A stretch of DNA of 46,899 bases from Acidobacteriota bacterium (GTDB lineage: Bacteria > Acidobacteriota > Vicinamibacteria > Vicinamibacterales > UBA2999): contig JACQTK010000084.1 in the NCBI GenBank assembly GCA_016210845.1, forward strand, positions 1 to 46,899. The letters run 5' to 3'. A program made the position numbers and the translations under genes. Shown here piece by piece: positions 32,628-40,194 of the stretch. Under the pieces are notes generated by a model. The model saw only the letters and a program-made list of their open reading frames with translations, had not been told where the DNA came from and ran no database searches. Position 1 is the first letter of the stretch, and every line of letters starts with the position of its first letter.

Positions 32628-33261
32628 CACGCGCGCCCGGTTCCCAGATGTACTTGTGGAGCTGGAGCTGAACGCGGGCCGGCAACCGGTCGGCCAGCAC
32701 CCACTCCGACAGGGTGCGGGGTTCGAGCACGCCGTGCACGGGCGACAGATGGACCGCCGCGGCACGCGAGGCGAGCTCGTAGCGGGCCATCACGTCACGC
32801 GCGTACTCGTAATCCGCGCGATTCGAGACGACGAACTTGACCTCGTCCTGCCCGCGCAGCCGATCGAGGTTGCTCCAGTCGTTGCGGCGGGCTTCCCCGC
32901 TCGCCGGACACTTGACGTCGAGAATCGTCACCACACCAGCCGGCACACGCGCGGTGCTCCGGTGGCCCCCCGTTTCGAGCAGCACCGTTCGACCGCGATC
33001 GAGCAGCGCCTGCATCAGGGGATAGACTTCCTCCTGCAGCAGCGGCTCGCCGCCGGTCACCTCGACGAGCGGACAGCCGTAGCGGTCGACCTCGGCCAGC
33101 ACCTCGTCCAGCGACTGCTTCCGCCCTTCGTAGAACGCGTACTCCGTGTCGCACCACGAGCAGCGGAGGTCGCAGGCCGTCAGCCGCACGAAGACGCACC
33201 GCCGGCCCGCATAGGTCGACTCCCCCTGGATCGAGTGGAAGATCTCGTTAACCGTCAACAC
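32620..33261 (-). CDS. queE: 7-carboxy-7-deazaguanine synthase (radical SAM)
   Basis: 213 residues. QueE uses S-adenosylmethionine and a [4Fe-4S] cluster to contract the pterin ring of carboxytetrahydropterin. N-terminal [17 protein letters not shown] is the family signature and the cluster ligands are in [25 protein letters not shown] is the GGE motif. Truncated barrel length is typical. It starts ATG 33261 and is divergent from the DUF72 gene. A TACAAT at 33278-33273 on the minus strand is a possible -10 box. queC follows with an 8-base overlap; queD and queF are not in the window. Confidence 0.94.
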   Translation of the reverse strand: MLTVNEIFHSIQGESTYAGRRCVFVRLTACDLRCSWCDTEYAFYEGRKQSLDEVLAEVDRYGCPLVEVTGGEPLLQEEVYPLMQALLDRGRTVLLETGGHRSTARVPAGVVTILDVKCPASGEARRNDWSNLDRLRGQDEVKFVVSNRADYEYARDVMARYELASRAAAVHLSPVHGVLEPRTLSEWVLADRLPARVQLQLHKYIWEPGARGV

Positions 33262-33284
33262 GGAACTGTCTTATTGTACGGGTC

Positions 33285-34256
33285 GTGGGCGTAGGGGTCG
33301 GCACATCGGGGTGGAGCTACCCTTCCGGCAAAGGCACCTGGAACGGCCTGTTCTACCCCGCCTCGCGGTCGAAGCGCGCGGGCACGCGCGGCTTCGACGA
33401 GCTGCGGTTCTACGCCGAGCACTTCGATACGGTCGAGGTGAACGCGACGTTCTACGGGCAGCCGCGCGCCGAGGTCGCCTCGGGCTGGGCGGCGCGCACC
33501 CCCGCCGGCTTCGAATTCTCCCTGAAGCTCTACCAGAAGTTCACGCACCCGAAGATGTTCAGGGAGGCGGCCGTGAGGTCGGCCCCCGGTTCGGAAGGGC
33601 CGCTCCTCGATCTGCTCGCCCAGGTCACGCAGAGCGACGTGGACGACTTCCGCGCGGGCGTCGACCCGATCGCGTCCGCGGGGAAGCTGGGGGCGCTGCT
33701 CGCGCAGTTTCCTCCCAGCTTCAAGGACAGCCCTGCGTCGCGCGACTACCTCGCGCGGCTGCTGCGCCTGTTCGGCGACTACCGCATGGCGGTGGAGCTG
33801 CGGCATCGAAGCTGGAGCGACGGGTTCGGCCAGACGCTCGAGCTGCTCAACGCCTTTGGCGCAGCCTGGGTGCAGATCGACGAGCCGAAGTTCCGGTTCT
33901 CGATCCGCCAGAACTACCTGCCCAACATCACCGGCTTCTACTACATGCGGCTGCACGGACGGAACGTGGCCAACTGGTGGCGGCACGACCACCGGGACGA
34001 CCGCTACGACTACCTGTATTCCGCCGAGGAGCTGAATGCGTTCGCCGAGACGGCCGGCGCCGCGAAGGAGCTGGTGAAGAAGGCGTATCTCTACACGAAC
34101 AACCACTTCGCCGCGAAATCGGTGGTCAACGCGGTGATGCTGAAGGCGCAGCTCGGCGAGTCGATCGAGGGCACCTATCCCGCGGAGCTCGTGGAGCGGT
34201 ATCCAGAGATCCGCGATCTGGTGGCGACGGCGCCCGCCGTCAGGGCTGCACGGTGA
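33285..34256 (+). CDS. DUF72 family protein (YecE-like barrel)
   Basis: 323 residues, TIM-barrel family of unknown reaction. The N-terminus VGTSGWSYPSGKGTWNGLFYP and later HFDTVEVNATFYG, VELRHRSW, YYMRLHGRN are the usual conserved segments. No signal peptide. An insert of about 30 residues (PGSEGPLLDLLAQVTQ region) lies where bacterial YecE is shorter. GTG start at 33285; TATTGT at 33272-33277 would make a leaderless message. Its 3' end overlaps the convergent cyclophilin gene by 17 bases. Confidence 0.88.
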   Translation: MGVGVGTSGWSYPSGKGTWNGLFYPASRSKRAGTRGFDELRFYAEHFDTVEVNATFYGQPRAEVASGWAARTPAGFEFSLKLYQKFTHPKMFREAAVRSAPGSEGPLLDLLAQVTQSDVDDFRAGVDPIASAGKLGALLAQFPPSFKDSPASRDYLARLLRLFGDYRMAVELRHRSWSDGFGQTLELLNAFGAAWVQIDEPKFRFSIRQNYLPNITGFYYMRLHGRNVANWWRHDHRDDRYDYLYSAEELNAFAETAGAAKELVKKAYLYTNNHFAAKSVVNAVMLKAQLGESIEGTYPAELVERYPEIRDLVATAPAVRAAR

Positions 34257-34854
34257 CCCTTCTGATGATGTCGGTCACGGCCAGCTGCCGCACGACATCC
34301 ATGCCCGCAATCACCTGACCGAACACCGTGTACTTGCCGTCGAGCTGCGACACGGCCCTCAAGGTGATGTACATCTGCGAGTCGGCGCGGGCCGGATCGC
34401 CGGAATGCGCCATGGCCACGGCGCCGAGCCGGTGCGTCCGTTTCGGGTTCATCTCACCGACGCCAATGGGCCGGCCGCTGTTCCCTGTGCCCCAGAGCGC
34501 GCGCTTGGTCATGTCGCGCGTCTGGGGATCGCCGAACTGCACGACGAAGCCGGGCTCCACGCGGTGCACGCGCAGGCCGTTATAGAAATTGCGCTTCGCC
34601 AGGGCCATGATGTGCTCCACGGTCTTGGGAGCCTCGTCCGGGTAGGTTTCGATCTGAATCGCGCCCTTCACCGTTTCGATGATCAGTACGGGCCCCGCGC
34701 CCGCCGATCGCTGCGCGAGCTGCACGGCCGGCGCCGCGCCGCGCTGCCCTCCCGCTGGGGCGGGCTGGGTCGCCCTCGCCTGGGCCGACGCAAGCTGCAG
34801 GCACGGCGCCGCCAACAGGGCGGCGGTCAACACGACCCTGCTCACATGAGTCAT
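34240..34854 (-). CDS. Cyclophilin-type peptidyl-prolyl cis-trans isomerase, exported
   Basis: 204 residues. A signal peptide (to about 25, LASAQA) and an Ala/Pro/Gln-rich linker precede a compact cyclophilin domain (about 55-204): IIETVKGAIQIETYPDEAPKT-like start, NFYNGLRVHRVEPGFVVQFGDP with the catalytic Arg, and VAMAHSGDPARADSQMYITL. It accelerates proline isomerisation in the periplasm. The family's usual S-x-G-SQFFI is here ADSQMYI. The gene overlaps the DUF72 gene tail to tail. ATG at 34854. Confidence 0.92.
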   Translation of the reverse strand: MTHVSRVVLTAALLAAPCLQLASAQARATQPAPAGGQRGAAPAVQLAQRSAGAGPVLIIETVKGAIQIETYPDEAPKTVEHIMALAKRNFYNGLRVHRVEPGFVVQFGDPQTRDMTKRALWGTGNSGRPIGVGEMNPKRTHRLGAVAMAHSGDPARADSQMYITLRAVSQLDGKYTVFGQVIAGMDVVRQLAVTDIIRRVTVQP

Positions 34855-34869
34855 CTCACGCTCCTTTTC

Positions 34870-35030
34870 TCGAGTTCAATAGGTTCAGAGGGTGCACGAG
34901 GTTCAGGAGGTCCTGTTCAGGAGGTTCGCGCGGAGGCGCGGCACTCGAGCCTGGACCTCGTGAACGTCTCGAACGGGACCCCCTGAACCCCTTGCACGCC
35001 CCTGAACCTTCTGAACCGTCGCGACCCCAA
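34870..35030. repeat. Inverted array of GGTTCAG-type units around the nth 3' end
   Basis: The left part (about 34873-34926) repeats GGTTCAG(A/G)GG. The right part (about 34978-35020) repeats CCCTGAACC/TCTGAACC. Units are degenerate and spaced 7 to 20 nt. The last 35 or so residues of endonuclease III are read from it. Confidence 0.55.
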
Positions 35031-35691
35031 TTCTTGGACAGTACGGCGAGATGACGCAATCCCCGCAACGCGGGAAGCGCGGCCGGCAGACATTCTGCCC
35101 CCATGTGACCAGATAGAGGTTGATATACGGCCACCACCGCCGGTCGGCGGCGCGGTACAGGGCCTGTTCCGTCTCGTCGGGCTGCCGCGTGCGTACCCAT
35201 CCCAGCCGGTTCGAGATGCGATGCACGTGCGTGTCGACGCAGATGTTCTGGAGGCTCCGGAAGCCGAGGATCAGCACCAGGTTCGCCGTCTTGCGACCGA
35301 CCCCGGGCAGCCTCACCAGCTCCTCCATCGTCGCGGGGACGCGACCGCCGAAGCGGGCGACCAGCATCCGGCAGCACGCCTTCACGTACCGGGCCTTGTG
35401 CCGGTAGAAGCTCACAGGATAGATCAGCCGCTCGATGCTGCCGACCGGCAGCGAGGCCATGGCGTGAGGCGTCCGCGCCGCCCGAAACAGCCGCGTGGAC
35501 GCCGCATGCGTCGTCGCATCCTGGGTGCGGGCGGAGAGCAGCGTGGCAATCAGGATCTGGAACGGATCCTCGGCCTGCTCCTCGGAGATCTTCTCGACCG
35601 CGGGCAGCTCCATCCCGGTGAGCGCGCGCGCGAGCGCGCGCATCGCCTGCTCGACGACTCGCGTCGATGGTTTGCGTACGGAGGTGTTCAT
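34903..35691 (-). CDS. nth: Endonuclease III-type DNA glycosylase/AP lyase
   Basis: 262 residues. The helix-hairpin-helix is LPGVGRKTANLVL with the catalytic Lys (GRKT), and the catalytic Asp is in CVDTHVHRISNRLGW. The [4Fe-4S] ligands are in VCRPRFPRCGDCVISPYC. It removes oxidised pyrimidines in base-excision repair. ATG 35691 is chosen because the frame upstream runs into a repeat array. After the cluster a normal Nth ends within a few residues; here about 40 residues (QGRARGSGGPVRDVHEV region) follow, encoded by the GGTTCAG inverted array, so the tail is probably a repeat-derived extension. Confidence 0.92.
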   Translation of the reverse strand: MNTSVRKPSTRVVEQAMRALARALTGMELPAVEKISEEQAEDPFQILIATLLSARTQDATTHAASTRLFRAARTPHAMASLPVGSIERLIYPVSFYRHKARYVKACCRMLVARFGGRVPATMEELVRLPGVGRKTANLVLILGFRSLQNICVDTHVHRISNRLGWVRTRQPDETEQALYRAADRRWWPYINLYLVTWGQNVCRPRFPRCGDCVISPYCPRIGVATVQKVQGRARGSGGPVRDVHEVQARVPRLRANLLNRTS

Positions 35692-35696
35692 ACGAG

Positions 35697-35833
35697 AGCC
35701 ACGAAGAGCACGAAGACGGTTTCGGCCACGAAGCACACGAAGATCACGAAGCCGCGTTGAATCAGGATACCAAAGCCCCCTTCATGGCCTTCGTGTCCTT
35801 CGTGGCATCTCGTCCTCGTGTCCTTCGTGGCTC
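35697..35833. repeat. Inverted array of CACGAAG units
   Basis: The left part (35697-35756) has CACGAAG units with irregular spacing; the right part (35786-35831) has CTTCGTG units. It fills the gap between nth and the hydroxyacid dehydrogenase, both minus strand. Confidence 0.7.
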
Positions 35834-36794
35834 ACGGCACGGGCGTGAGCGGGGGCTGCCCGGTGAGAACGGCTACGACGTTGCGGACGGCGAGATCGGC
35901 CATGGCGGTCCGCGTCTCGGTGGTGGCGCTGCCGAGGTGCGGGACGAGCAGCACGTTCTCCAGAGTCATCAGGTCGGGATGCACCAGAGGCTCGCGCTCG
36001 TAGACGTCGAGCGCCGCGCCGGCGATCAGCCTGTTCGTCAGCGCCCAGGCGAGCGCGGCCTCGTCGACGACGGCCCCACGGGAGGTGTTGATCACGTAGG
36101 CCGTGCGCTTCATCCGCGCGAGGGCCGGTTGGTCGATCAGATGGAGTGTCTCGGACGTCAGCGGGAGATGCAGCGAGACGATGTCGGAGGTCGAGAGGAG
36201 CCGATCGAGCGGCATCGGTTCCGAGTCGGGAACACGTGAAGGTCCGCCTCTACGACCCACTGACGCTCTCACGGTGTACGCCACACTCATGCCGAACACG
36301 CCGGCGCGATGCGCGACCGCGCGCCCAATCCGTCCAAAGCCGACGATGCCGAGCTGCTTGCCGCGCAGCGCCATCCCGAGCAGCTGATCGAATGCCCAGC
36401 CTCGCCACGCGCCGCGTCGCACCAGGCGTTCGCCTTCGCCCACCCGCCGCGTGACGGCCAGGATCAGCGCCCACGTGAGGTCGGCGGTCGCATCGGTCAG
36501 CACGTCCGGCGTGTTGGTGACGGCGATTCCGCGCGCCCGCGCGGCGGCCACGTCGATGTTGTTGTAGCCGACGCCGACGTTGGCAATCACGCGAAGGTCG
36601 CTTCCCGCCTCGATGACGGCGCGGTCCACCGTGTCGGTGATCATCGAGACGAGCGCCCGCGTGCCCGCCACCCGCGCCACCAGTTCCTCGTGAGGCATGG
36701 TGCCCCCGTCGAAGCACTCGACGTCACATGCCGTCTCGAGACGCGCCATGACCGACGACGGCAGCTTGCGGGTCAACAGGACAGCGGGCTTCAT
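35832..36794 (-). CDS. D-2-hydroxyacid dehydrogenase (glyoxylate/hydroxypyruvate reductase-like)
   Basis: 320 residues. The substrate domain is about 1-100 with VGYNNIDVAAARARGI. The NAD-binding motif is GIVGFGRIGRAV. Catalytic Arg is in INTSRGAVVDE, Glu in YEREPLVHP, and His in VPHLGSATTET. It reduces a 2-oxoacid such as glyoxylate or hydroxypyruvate, or lactate in reverse. It lies just downstream of the microcompartment genes on the same strand, separated by a twin repeat, so a link with that pathway is possible but not shown. Residues near ASVGRRGGPSRV contain an in-frame half palindromic repeat (36237-36254). Confidence 0.92.
   Translation of the reverse strand: MKPAVLLTRKLPSSVMARLETACDVECFDGGTMPHEELVARVAGTRALVSMITDTVDRAVIEAGSDLRVIANVGVGYNNIDVAAARARGIAVTNTPDVLTDATADLTWALILAVTRRVGEGERLVRRGAWRGWAFDQLLGMALRGKQLGIVGFGRIGRAVAHRAGVFGMSVAYTVRASVGRRGGPSRVPDSEPMPLDRLLSTSDIVSLHLPLTSETLHLIDQPALARMKRTAYVINTSRGAVVDEAALAWALTNRLIAGAALDVYEREPLVHPDLMTLENVLLVPHLGSATTETRTAMADLAVRNVVAVLTGQPPLTPVP
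36237..36254. repeat. Half copy of the palindromic repeat inside the hydroxyacid dehydrogenase
   Basis: TGAA-GGTCCGCCT-CTACG without the left arm, read in frame. Confidence 0.6.
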
Positions 36795-36806
36795 GGTTCG
36801 TGACGC

Positions 36807-36877
36807 GCGGGGCCTGAAGGCCCCGCTCTACGGGCAACAGGTACCGCCGCCTGCAGCGCGCACGCTTCAGCGTGCGC
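36807..36877. repeat. Twin palindromic repeat upstream of the hydroxyacid dehydrogenase
   Basis: GCGGGGCC-TGAA-GGCCCCGC (36807-36826), CTCTACG, spacer, then GCGCACGC-TTCA-GCGTGCGC (36858-36877). The second stem equals that of the repeat at 17136. It ends one base before the stop of the four-cysteine mini-protein. Confidence 0.8.
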
Positions 36878-36878
36878 G

Positions 36879-37103
36879 TCAATGGCCGTAGGACTTGCAG
36901 TAGCCGCAGTGGTTGCACCGCACCGCGGGCTCGATGAGACACGGGCCGTCGGCGTCGGCGCCCGAGGGCAGCAGGAACACGCCGTGGCTGGCATGGAGGC
37001 GCGGTGCGACGGCCACGGCGTGTGCGGCCGGACCCGCCGGCGACAGGCCGCCGTGGCGCGCGACGGCCTCGCGCACGAGCGCGCGCAGTTCCTGCTCCGT
37101 CAT
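36879..37103 (-). CDS. Small four-cysteine protein of the microcompartment locus
   Basis: 74 residues. The N-terminus MTEQELRALVREAVARH is an amphipathic helix of the kind that targets enzymes into bacterial microcompartments. A Pro/Ala linker follows (20-35). The C-terminus has Cys55 and CNHCGYC (Cys63, 66, 69) and ends SYGH. Four cysteines could hold a [4Fe-4S] or zinc. I cannot assign it to a named family. ATG 37103 overlaps the BMC-P stop by 4 bases, so it is certainly in the shell operon. Electron carrier or metal-delivery cargo are guesses. Confidence 0.75.
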   Translation of the reverse strand: MTEQELRALVREAVARHGGLSPAGPAAHAVAVAPRLHASHGVFLLPSGADADGPCLIEPAVRCNHCGYCKSYGH

Positions 37104-37375
37104 GCCTCCACCAGATCGACGCGATCGACGATGCCCACGACGGCCGCGTCGACCGGCGCCAGCCTGCGTCCCAGCGCATCGCCCGCCGCGCGCCCCTCGA
37201 GCACGATCAGCACCTTCTCGTGGACGCCCGCGCCCAGCGCGTCCACGGCCAGCAGCGCGGTTCCTCGGGGCCGGTCGTCGAGCGTCAGCGGCTGCACGAG
37301 CAGGAGCTTCGCCCCTTCGAACGTGCGGTGCTTCTGCGTGGCGACGACGGTTCCCACGACGCGGGCGAGCTGCAT
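37100..37375 (-). CDS. BMC-P (EutN/CcmL) vertex protein 1
   Basis: 91 residues. It is the pentameric shell protein that caps the vertices of bacterial microcompartments. Start ATG 37375 gives MQLARVVGTVVATQKH, the family opening; upstream frame is discarded. Typical segments are AKLLLVQPLTL, LLAVDALGAGVHEKVLIVLEG and VDAAVVGIVDRVDLVEA. It overlaps the second BMC-P by one base. Confidence 0.93.
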   Translation of the reverse strand: MQLARVVGTVVATQKHRTFEGAKLLLVQPLTLDDRPRGTALLAVDALGAGVHEKVLIVLEGRAAGDALGRRLAPVDAAVVGIVDRVDLVEA

Positions 37376-37641
37376 CAGCCGAGATCCCAGTGGTCCACGA
37401 TGCCGACGATGCCCGCGTCGGCAGGCACCTCGGTCGGATACCACGGAAAGCTGGCCTCCTTGCCGCGCACGAAGAACACCGTCTCGCCGACGCCCGCGCC
37501 CGCGGCGTCCACCGCCACCAGCGCCCGTCCCACGTGGCTGCCGTCGGCGGCCAGCGGCTGCACCACGAGCAGCTTCAGGCCCACCAGGTTCTCGTCCTTG
37601 CGGGTGATGACGACGTCACCGAGCACTTTCGCCAGCTGCAT
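37375..37641 (-). CDS. BMC-P (EutN/CcmL) vertex protein 2
   Basis: 88 residues: MQLAKVLGDVVITRKDENL, KLLVVQPLAADG, AVDAAGAGVGETVFFVRGKEAS, then FPWYPTEVPADAGIVGIVDHWDL. The loop before the last strand has a Phe-Pro-Trp-Tyr-Pro stretch not seen in the other two copies. The gap to the third BMC-P is 5 nt. Confidence 0.93.
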   Translation of the reverse strand: MQLAKVLGDVVITRKDENLVGLKLLVVQPLAADGSHVGRALVAVDAAGAGVGETVFFVRGKEASFPWYPTEVPADAGIVGIVDHWDLG

Positions 37642-37646
37642 GAGCG

Positions 37647-37922
37647 TCAGTCGCCTGCGGCGACTTCCACGGCGTCGACGATGCCGACGATGGCCGCGTC
37701 GACGGGGCAGTCCTTCATGCCCGCGGCCATGCGCGCGGAGCTGCCGCTCACGATGAGGACCGTCTCGCCGACACCGGCGTCCACGGTGTCGACGGCGACG
37801 AGGTACGAGCCATCGGCCTTGCCATGAGGGTCCATCGTGCGGGCCACCAGGAGCTTGTTGCTGACGAGTCGCGGGTCTTTCCGTGTGGCGACCACGGTCC
37901 CGACGACGCGGGCGAGGATCAT
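37647..37922 (-). CDS. BMC-P (EutN/CcmL) vertex protein 3
   Basis: 91 residues: MILARVVGTVVATRKDPRL, KLLVARTMDP, VAVDTVDAGVGETVLIVSG, CPVDAAIVGIVDAVEV. It is the first of three tandem BMC-P genes in transcription order. Three distinct BMC-P copies are known from several BMC types, where each may take different vertices. Confidence 0.93.
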   Translation of the reverse strand: MILARVVGTVVATRKDPRLVSNKLLVARTMDPHGKADGSYLVAVDTVDAGVGETVLIVSGSSARMAAGMKDCPVDAAIVGIVDAVEVAAGD

Positions 37923-37947
37923 CGTGCGATCCGGTCGGGACGTGCCG

Positions 37948-38247
37948 CTAGGCCCTGCCCGCGGGCACGTTCGCCTTGCCGATGGGCAGCGTGTCCTCGA
38001 GGTTGGCGTGCGGGCGCGGGATCACGTGCACCGCAACGAGCTCGCCCACGCGGCGCGCCGCCGCGGCGCCTGCATCGGTGGCCGCCTTCACGGCCGCGAC
38101 GTCGCCGCGCACGATGGCGGTGACGTACCCGGCGCCAATCTTCTCCCAGCCGACCAGCGTGACCTTCGCGGCCTTGACCATGGCGTCGGCCGCCTCGATC
38201 ATGGCGACCAGCCCCTTGGTCTCGACCATTCCCAACGCCTCTCCCAT
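37948..38247 (-). CDS. BMC-H hexameric shell protein
   Basis: 99 residues. It forms the hexagonal facets of the microcompartment. Conserved segments are [41 protein letters not shown] and a C-terminal [17 protein letters not shown]. The pore loop GAGY differs from the commoner GSG-type. It is the only hexamer gene in the window; with no BMC-T present, all facets would be built from this protein or from genes elsewhere. GGAG lies before the ATG at 38247. Confidence 0.95.
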   Translation of the reverse strand: MGEALGMVETKGLVAMIEAADAMVKAAKVTLVGWEKIGAGYVTAIVRGDVAAVKAATDAGAAAARRVGELVAVHVIPRPHANLEDTLPIGKANVPAGRA

Positions 38248-38275
38248 TTCACTCTCCGTGAATTCCCAACTAAAT

Positions 38276-39133
38276 TTAGTCTCTCAGGTTCTTGACCGCG
38301 TCCGCGATCAGCGCCGTGAGTTCGCCGTATGTTAGCCGAATTTCCCCCTCTCTGCTCGCCTGCCGCAGCGCCACGGCCACGTCGGGCACCAGCCGCTCGG
38401 CCGACTTGGGCGCCTCCAGCAGCTGACAGAGGACCTGATCGCCGAGCGCCGCCTCGGCCGGATCGGCGCAGAGCGGCGCGGGCGCGGGAATGCCGTAGTA
38501 GCCGCGCAGCCCCTGCAGGCGCTCGACCTCCTCGCGCGAGATCAGATGCTCGCGCCCGAGCAGCCGCGCCACGAGGCTGATCTTCGCGAAGTGCTCGATC
38601 GTCTCCATCTTGTAGTACGCGGCCAGCACGTTCGGGCCGCAGGTCACGGCGCCGTGGTTGGCCAGCAGGATCCCGTCGTGCGCCTTGATGTACTTGCGCA
38701 CCGCCGCGGGCAGCTCCGTCGTCGACGGCGTCCCGTACTCCGCAATCGGAATGCTCCCGAGCGTGGTGACGACCTCCGCCAGCACCGCCCGCGTCAGCGG
38801 AATCCCCGCGACCGCGAAGCCCGTGGCAATCGGCGGATGCGCGTGCACGACGGCGTTGACGTCCGGACGGTTCCGATAGATCTCCAGATGCATCGGCAAC
38901 TCGGTCGACGCGTCGCGCTCGCCCGAGAGCTTGTTGCCCTCGAAGTCGACGATCACCATCATGTCGGGCGTCATGAAGCCCTTGGACACGCTCTTCGGGG
39001 TGGTGATCAGCCGCCGGTCGTCCAGCCTGGCGCTGATGTTGCCGTCGTTCGAGGCGATGTAGGCGCGCGCGTACAGACGGCGGCCCGCTTCGACGATGTC
39101 GGCGCGGAGCTGTTCCTCGGCGCGGGTGGTCAT
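38276..39133 (-). CDS. Class II aldolase (fuculose/rhamnulose-phosphate aldolase-like), likely BMC cargo
   Basis: 285 residues. The aldolase/adducin fold is about 1-215: [10 protein letters not shown], zinc ligands in VHAHPP and LANHG, and catalytic Glu in the ELPMHLEIY region. A linker and a C-terminal amphipathic helix [17 protein letters not shown] (267-283) follow, like BMC encapsulation peptides. It would split a deoxyhexulose 1-phosphate to DHAP and lactaldehyde, with lactaldehyde handled inside the shell, as in fucose/rhamnose-type BMCs. The aldehyde dehydrogenase normally needed is not in the window. It is the first gene of the shell operon; its stop lies in a 12-bp AT-rich palindrome (38269-38280) 28 nt before BMC-H. 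Confidence 0.88.
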   Translation of the reverse strand: MTTRAEEQLRADIVEAGRRLYARAYIASNDGNISARLDDRRLITTPKSVSKGFMTPDMMVIVDFEGNKLSGERDASTELPMHLEIYRNRPDVNAVVHAHPPIATGFAVAGIPLTRAVLAEVVTTLGSIPIAEYGTPSTTELPAAVRKYIKAHDGILLANHGAVTCGPNVLAAYYKMETIEHFAKISLVARLLGREHLISREEVERLQGLRGYYGIPAPAPLCADPAEAALGDQVLCQLLEAPKSAERLVPDVAVALRQASREGEIRLTYGELTALIADAVKNLRD

Positions 39134-39142
39134 GATTCTCGT

Positions 39143-39245
39143 GGTTGACAGTTGACGGTTGACCGTTGACGGTTGCAGCGACTCAGCTCATGGCTCCGCG
39201 AACTCAAACTGTCAACTGTCTACTGTCAACTGTCTACCGTCTACC
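39143..39245. repeat. Inverted array of GTTGACR heptamers
   Basis: Left units (39143-39175) are GTTGACA/GTTGACG/GTTGACC. Right units (39206-39245) are CTGTCAA/CTGTCTA/CCGTCTA. They are separated by 30 nt and can form a long hairpin between the YHS gene and the aldolase. The last codons of the YHS gene lie in it. Confidence 0.8.
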
Positions 39246-39488
39246 GGCGAACTTCCGCCGGCACTCCTCGGAGCAGAAGTAGTGCGTTCCACCGCCGGCG
39301 GTGAGCGACAGCGCGCTGCGCGGCGTCACGTAGGTCCCGCAGACGGGGTCGCGGACGAGCTTCACGGCGGGGGCGCGTCCCCGGCTGCGGGACGTGCCGC
39401 CAGCGGCCTCGATGACGCCGTCCATCAGCCGCCAGAAGGCGCGGGCGACCAGCAGCAACAGGATCGTGAGCAGCAGGTAGCGGAGCAT
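39234..39488 (-). CDS. Membrane-anchored YHS-domain protein
   Basis: 84 residues. One N-terminal membrane helix (RYLLLTILLLLVARAFW) is followed by a short linker and a YHS/TRASH-like metal-binding domain: LVRDPVCGTYVTP (Cys50) and YFCSEECRRKF (Cys72, Cys76). It resembles the PP0621-type small proteins; metal (Cu or Zn) binding is likely, the role unknown. Start ATG 39488, 17 nt after the TPR gene stop. The C-terminal Arg-Arg and stop fall in the heptamer array. Confidence 0.85.
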   Translation of the reverse strand: MLRYLLLTILLLLVARAFWRLMDGVIEAAGGTSRSRGRAPAVKLVRDPVCGTYVTPRSALSLTAGGGTHYFCSEECRRKFAGRR

Positions 39489-39505
39489 CGGCCGGCCGCG
39501 TCTAG

Positions 39506-40102
39506 CTAGTTGGGCGTTGGCTGGGCCGCGCCTGGATGGCCCGCCGAGGCGATGCCGTCGAGCGCCCGCCGCGCCGCCTGCCCCTCGGAGCTGTCGGGCG
39601 CCAGCTCGACCACGCGCTGCCACGCCGCGGCCGCGCCGGCCAGATCCTGCTTGCCGAACGCCAGCACGATGCCCTGGTTGAGCAGCGTCTTCGTGTGGCG
39701 CGGATCGATGGCGAGCGAGGCGTCGAACTGCGCGAGGGCGCGGTCGGTCTGTCCCGTGTAGTAGTAGCTCACGCCCAGATCCGTGCTGGCGTCGGGATCG
39801 TTCGGCTCGATCTCGAGCGCCTGCGAGTACCACTTGATCGCGTCGGGGTACCGCTCCGCGTCGAAGTACGTGTTGCCGAGCTGTACTGCCGCGCCCGCAT
39901 TCCTCGGATCGTTGTTCACGATCGTCATCAACGCCTGGACGCGCGCCTCGTCCAACACCGGGGCCGCTGCTCCGCCCGCCGCCGCGGGAGCGGCCGCTGG
40001 GGCGGAGGTCCGGGGGGAGGCCTGCTGCGCCCCGATCACCCACCCGAGAATCACGCCGAAGAACATTCCGGCAACGGCGAAGACGATGGATTCGGCTTTC
40101 AT
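39506..40102 (-). CDS. TPR-repeat protein with N-terminal membrane anchor
   Basis: 198 residues. The uncleaved signal anchor (VFAVAGMFFGVILGWVIGA) is followed by an Ala/Pro-rich linker (27-50) and about three tetratricopeptide repeats (55-180): NAGAAVQLGNTYFDAERYPDAIKWY, DASTDLGVSYYYTGQTDRALAQF, KTLLNQGIVLAFGKQDLAGAAAAW. It resembles the C-terminal TPR part of CcmH/NrfG-type proteins, but no cytochrome-maturation genes are near. A scaffold role in the periplasm is inferred. Confidence 0.85.
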   Translation of the reverse strand: MKAESIVFAVAGMFFGVILGWVIGAQQASPRTSAPAAAPAAAGGAAAPVLDEARVQALMTIVNNDPRNAGAAVQLGNTYFDAERYPDAIKWYSQALEIEPNDPDASTDLGVSYYYTGQTDRALAQFDASLAIDPRHTKTLLNQGIVLAFGKQDLAGAAAAWQRVVELAPDSSEGQAARRALDGIASAGHPGAAQPTPN

Positions 40103-40119
40103 GGAAGATCAACCGGTCC

Positions 40120-40180
40120 GCGGCGGCTGAAGCCGCCGCTCTCCTGGCGACGACCTGTAGCGCGGGGCTTCAGCCCCGCG
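40120..40180. terminator. Twin palindromic repeat between the hydrolase and the TPR gene
   Basis: GCGGCGGC-TGAA-GCCGCCGC (40120-40139), CTCTC, spacer, TGTAG, CGCGGGGC-TTCA-GCCCCGCG (40161-40180). The first stem has the same arms as the repeat at 1872. It ends about 15 nt beyond the hydrolase stop, so it may end the ftsH-to-hydrolase transcript. Confidence 0.65.
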
Positions 40181-40194
40181 GACCCAGACTGATC

